NCBI GenBank assembly: GCA_965116765.1
Contig: OZ220718.1
Coordinates: 1,798,001-1,862,000, forward strand
Length of the DNA: 64,000 nucleotides
DNA from: JAJEEA01 sp965116765
GTDB lineage: Bacteria; Acidobacteriota; Vicinamibacteria; Vicinamibacterales; UBA8438
Direction: 5' to 3'
The translations under genes and the position numbers were made by a program. Of the stretch, positions 61,300-64,000 are shown in pieces. Position 1 is the stretch's first letter, and each line of letters opens with the position of its first letter. A model generated the notes under the pieces. That model had not been told where the DNA came from, made no database searches, and saw nothing but the letters and a program-made list of their open reading frames with translations.

Positions 61300-63873
61300 T
61301 CACCGGGCGACCACGTTCACGAGCTTGCCGCGCACCACCACCACCCGGGCGATGGTCCGTCCCGCGGTGTGCGCCCGGACCCCGGACTCGGCCAGCGCCG
61401 CCGTCCGCAGATCCTCCTCGCCGACGTCGGCCGGGACCGTCAGGCGGGCGCGCAGCTTCCCGTTCACCTGCACCGGCACCACGATCTCGTCCGCCTTCGC
61501 CACCCCCGCGTCGAACTCGGGCCACCCGGCCGCGCGCAGGCCCCCGGCGTGCCCGAGGCGCTCCCACAGCTCCTCGCAGAGGTGCGGGGTGAACGGCGAC
61601 AGCATGAGGACGAGGGCCTCCATCGCCTCCCGGAGCACGGCGCCGGTCCCGGCCGGGAGGTCCTCGGCCCGGGCTCCGGCGTCGGGCGCCTGCCCCGGCC
61701 TGATCCCCTGCTGCTCGCAGAAAGCGTACAGCTCGTTCACGAGCTCCATCAGGGCGGACACCGCGGTGTTCAGGTGCGCCCGGGGATCGAGGTCCCCCGA
61801 GACGCGCCGGATCGTGTCGTGGGTCTTGCGTCGCAGGGCGCGGTGCGCCGGGTCGAGCTCCCGTCCATCGATCCCGTCCCGGGAGACGTCCCCCAGCCCG
61901 GCGGCGGCCCGGGTCACGAGGCGCCACACGCGGGTCAGGAAGCGGAAGCTCCCCTCGAGACCGGAGTCGGTCCACTCGATCTCCTTCTCGGGGGGCGCGA
62001 CGAACATCTCGTAGAGGCGCAGGGCATCGGCCCCGTACTGGGCAATCATCTGGTCGGGGTCGACGACGTTGCCCTTCGACTTCGACATCACCGCGCCGTC
62101 GCGCAGCACCATCCCCTGGGTCAGGAGCCGCGTGAACGGCTCGTCGTGGTCGACCATCCCGAGGTCCCTGAACACCCGGCAGAAGAACCGGGAGTAGATC
62201 AGGTGCAGGATGGCGTGCTCGACCCCGCCGATGTAGAAGTCGACCGGCCCCCAGTAACGGACCGTCTCGGGGTCGAAGGCCCGCTCGCCGTTCGTCGGGT
62301 CGCAGTAGCGGTAGAAGTACCACGAAGAGTCCACGAACGTGTCCATCGTGTCGGTCTCGCGGCGCGCCGGCCGCCCGCACGACGGACAGGTGGTGTCGAC
62401 GAACTCGGGAATCTGCGCGAGGGGCGAGTCTCCCCGCCCGCTGAACTCGGCCACCTTCGGCAGCTCGACCGGGAGGTCCGCGTCGGGCACCGGCTGCAGG
62501 CCGCAGGCCCCGCAGTGGATGATGGGAATCGGCGTGCCCCAGTAGCGCTGCCGCGAGATGCCCCAGTCCTTGAGCCGGAACTGCACGGCGGCGCGTCCGA
62601 ACCCCCGCTCCTCGGCCGACCGCGCCATCTCGGCCGGGGCGTCGGCGGTGGAACGTCCCGTGAACTCGCCGGAGCCCACCAGCACCCCCGGCCCCGCCCA
62701 GGCGGCGTCCAGCGTCGCCCCGTCGAGCGGCGCGTCGCCGCCCGCGTCCCCGGGCTGGATGACGACCTCGACCGGGAGGCCGTACTTGCGGGCGAACTCG
62801 AAGTCTCGCTGGTCGTGGGCGGGTACCGCCATCACCGCGCCGGTGCCGTACTCGGCGAGCACGAAGTTGGCGATCCAGATGGGCACCGGCCGCCCCGTGA
62901 ACGGGTTGATGCAGCGGCGTCCGGTGTCGAAGCCCTCCTTCTCGACGGCCCCGGTGAGACGGTCGGTCCGGTCGAGCGCCCGGAACTCCTGCACCTGCCT
63001 CTGCAGCCCGGCCGGGTCGGGGGCCTCGTCGACGAAGCGGGCCACCAGGGGATGCTCCGGCGCCAGCAGGACGAAGGTGGCCCCGAAGATGGTGTCGATG
63101 CGGGTCGTGAAGACCTCGATATCGGCTGCCGCGTCCCCGCCGGCCGGCGCCTCCGGCCCCGCCGGCTCGACCGCGAACCGGACCCGCGCCCCCTCGGAGC
63201 GGCCGATCCAGTTCCGCTGCATCGTCAGCACCTTGGCGGGCCACTCGTCGAGCCGCTCGATGCCGTCGAGCAGGCCGTCGGCGTGCTCGGTGATGCGCAG
63301 GAACCACTGGTCGAGGTCGCGCGGCTCGACCGCATACCCGCAGCGCCAGCAGCCCCCGTCGACCACCTGCTCGTTGGCGAGCACCGTCGCGCAGTCCGGG
63401 CACCAGTTCACCGTCGAGCGGCGCCGGTAGGCGAGGCCGCGCTCGAACATCCGCAGGAACAGCCACTGGTTCCACCGGTAGTAGGCGGCCTCGCACGTCG
63501 CGAGCTCGCGCTCCCAGGCATAGCTGATGCCGAGGCGCTGGAGCTGCCCCTTCATGTGGGCGATGTTGTCGAGGGTCCAGGTCTCGGGGTGCGACCGGTT
63601 CTTGATGGCGGCGTTCTCGGCCGGCAGCCCGAAGGCGTCCCAGCCGAACGGGTGCAGGACGTTGAAGCCCCGCATGCGCTTCATGCGGGCGATGACGTCC
63701 CCGATCATGTAGTTGCGGACGTGTCCGACGTGGGCGTGCCCCGACGGATAGGCGAACATGACGAGGCAGTAGTACTTGGGGCGCCCCGGCTCCTCGGTCA
63801 CCTCGAAGGCGCGCTCGTCGGCCCAGCGCCGCTGCCACTTCTTCTCGATGGCCTGCGGATCGTAGTCGGACAC
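61300..63873 (-). CDS. leuS: Leucine--tRNA ligase
   Basis: An 857-residue class I synthetase. HIGH is 'PSGHAHVGHVRNYMIGDVIA'; zinc-like 'VNWCPDCATVLANEQV' with 'CWRCGYAV'; editing domain 'TRIDTIFGATFVLLAPEHPL' and 'YGTGAVMAVPAHDQRDFEFA'; 'LKDWGISRQRYWGTPIPIIH'; KMSKS 'VMSKSKGNVVDPDQMI' near residue 594. Normal length. A TGCTATAAT element lies 57 bases upstream. Confidence 0.97.
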   Translation of the reverse strand: MSDYDPQAIEKKWQRRWADERAFEVTEEPGRPKYYCLVMFAYPSGHAHVGHVRNYMIGDVIARMKRMRGFNVLHPFGWDAFGLPAENAAIKNRSHPETWTLDNIAHMKGQLQRLGISYAWERELATCEAAYYRWNQWLFLRMFERGLAYRRRSTVNWCPDCATVLANEQVVDGGCWRCGYAVEPRDLDQWFLRITEHADGLLDGIERLDEWPAKVLTMQRNWIGRSEGARVRFAVEPAGPEAPAGGDAAADIEVFTTRIDTIFGATFVLLAPEHPLVARFVDEAPDPAGLQRQVQEFRALDRTDRLTGAVEKEGFDTGRRCINPFTGRPVPIWIANFVLAEYGTGAVMAVPAHDQRDFEFARKYGLPVEVVIQPGDAGGDAPLDGATLDAAWAGPGVLVGSGEFTGRSTADAPAEMARSAEERGFGRAAVQFRLKDWGISRQRYWGTPIPIIHCGACGLQPVPDADLPVELPKVAEFSGRGDSPLAQIPEFVDTTCPSCGRPARRETDTMDTFVDSSWYFYRYCDPTNGERAFDPETVRYWGPVDFYIGGVEHAILHLIYSRFFCRVFRDLGMVDHDEPFTRLLTQGMVLRDGAVMSKSKGNVVDPDQMIAQYGADALRLYEMFVAPPEKEIEWTDSGLEGSFRFLTRVWRLVTRAAAGLGDVSRDGIDGRELDPAHRALRRKTHDTIRRVSGDLDPRAHLNTAVSALMELVNELYAFCEQQGIRPGQAPDAGARAEDLPAGTGAVLREAMEALVLMLSPFTPHLCEELWERLGHAGGLRAAGWPEFDAGVAKADEIVVPVQVNGKLRARLTVPADVGEEDLRTAALAESGVRAHTAGRTIARVVVVRGKLVNVVAR

Positions 63874-63929
63874 GGTATGCAGCTTGGTTGGATGCGGGTC
63901 GGACCCGTGCGGAACGGGTGGTCGACACG

Positions 63930-63938
63930 ATTATAGCA
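63930..63938 (-). promoter_or_regulatory. leuS: Extended -10 TGCTATAAT of leuS
   Basis: On the minus strand TGC directly precedes a perfect TATAAT, 57 bases before the leuS ATG. The -35 region is G/C only. Confidence 0.5.
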
Positions 63939-63963
63939 AGGCGGCCACGGCGCCCGGCCCCGG

Positions 63964-64000
63964 CTAACGCAGCTCGGCCCAGTACTGGGCGAGGGCCCGC
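63964..64000 (-). CDS. C-terminal end of an unidentified gene, cut by the window edge
   Basis: Eleven codons reading RALAQYWAELR then TAG on the minus strand run off the right edge. The frame is compatible with the next gene upstream of leuS, but too little is seen to be sure it is coding. Confidence 0.3.
   Translation of the reverse strand, partial: RALAQYWAELR

Noticed and set aside
60719..63928. A 1069-codon minus-strand frame through leuS into lptE
   Set aside because: Only its last 181 codons are real (lptE). The rest is leuS read out of frame.

Overview
The window is about 70% G+C and tightly packed. It most likely comes from an Acidobacteriota genome, probably class Vicinamibacteria. 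The best markers are a PadR-type regulator translationally coupled to duplicated-architecture FtsX/MacB permeases without an ATPase (the acidobacterial 'ADOP' family), a DUF1552/DUF1592 pair, secreted PQQ and c-type cytochrome enzymes, and bacillithiol synthesis (bshC). The class-level assignment is an inference; no rRNA gene is present.

Layout. Bases 1-8250 hold an accessory island of exported proteins: a PQQ dehydrogenase (cut by the left edge), a DUF2911 protein, a CehA/McbA-type PHP metallohydrolase, an HpcH/HpaI aldolase with a signal peptide, a cytochrome c fused to a copper-monooxygenase-like region, and an unknown secreted protein. Bases 8397-16533 hold an 11-residue-repeat coiled-coil protein, padR with two ADOP permeases, and about 1.5 kb of scrambled gene debris in which pieces of a DUF2807 (head GIN) lipoprotein are interleaved with ADOP pieces. 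Bases 16601-18336 hold a DUF4143 ATPase and a HicB/HicA pair. Bases 18479-24671 hold a coupled DUF1592 - DUF1552 - metalloprotease operon and an ankyrin-repeat protein. From 25008 the content is mostly housekeeping. On the minus strand are an MFS carrier, tRNA-Cys, tRNA-Gly, yraN, cysS, a RsbW-like protein, ribF, a PhnP-like hydrolase and a DUF1844 protein, followed by plus-strand mazG. A second minus-strand operon carries a PEGA pseudokinase, carA, carB and comEC. A plus-strand run follows: bshC, a class A PBP, a parvulin lipoprotein, xdhC, hrcA-grpE-dnaJ and prmA. Then come rsmE (minus), a Ser/Thr kinase, ilvE, recX, alaS, an S4 protein and rpsT (plus). The minus-strand leuS-lptE-holA operon ends the window.

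Together the housekeeping genes cover translation (three aminoacyl-tRNA synthetases, two tRNAs, S20, PrmA, RsmE), heat-shock control, envelope assembly, carbamoyl-phosphate and branched-chain amino acid synthesis, and DNA uptake and repair. The accessory islands suggest a periplasmic, redox-active catabolic lifestyle.

Data quality. Five single-base disruptions (DUF1592, mazG, carB twice, grpE) break otherwise intact genes, including ones expected to be essential. Uncorrected assembly errors are the simplest explanation. The 15.0-16.5 kb debris is different: whole fragments of two gene families are interleaved there, which points to real tandem duplication and decay, or to a repeat-driven misassembly.
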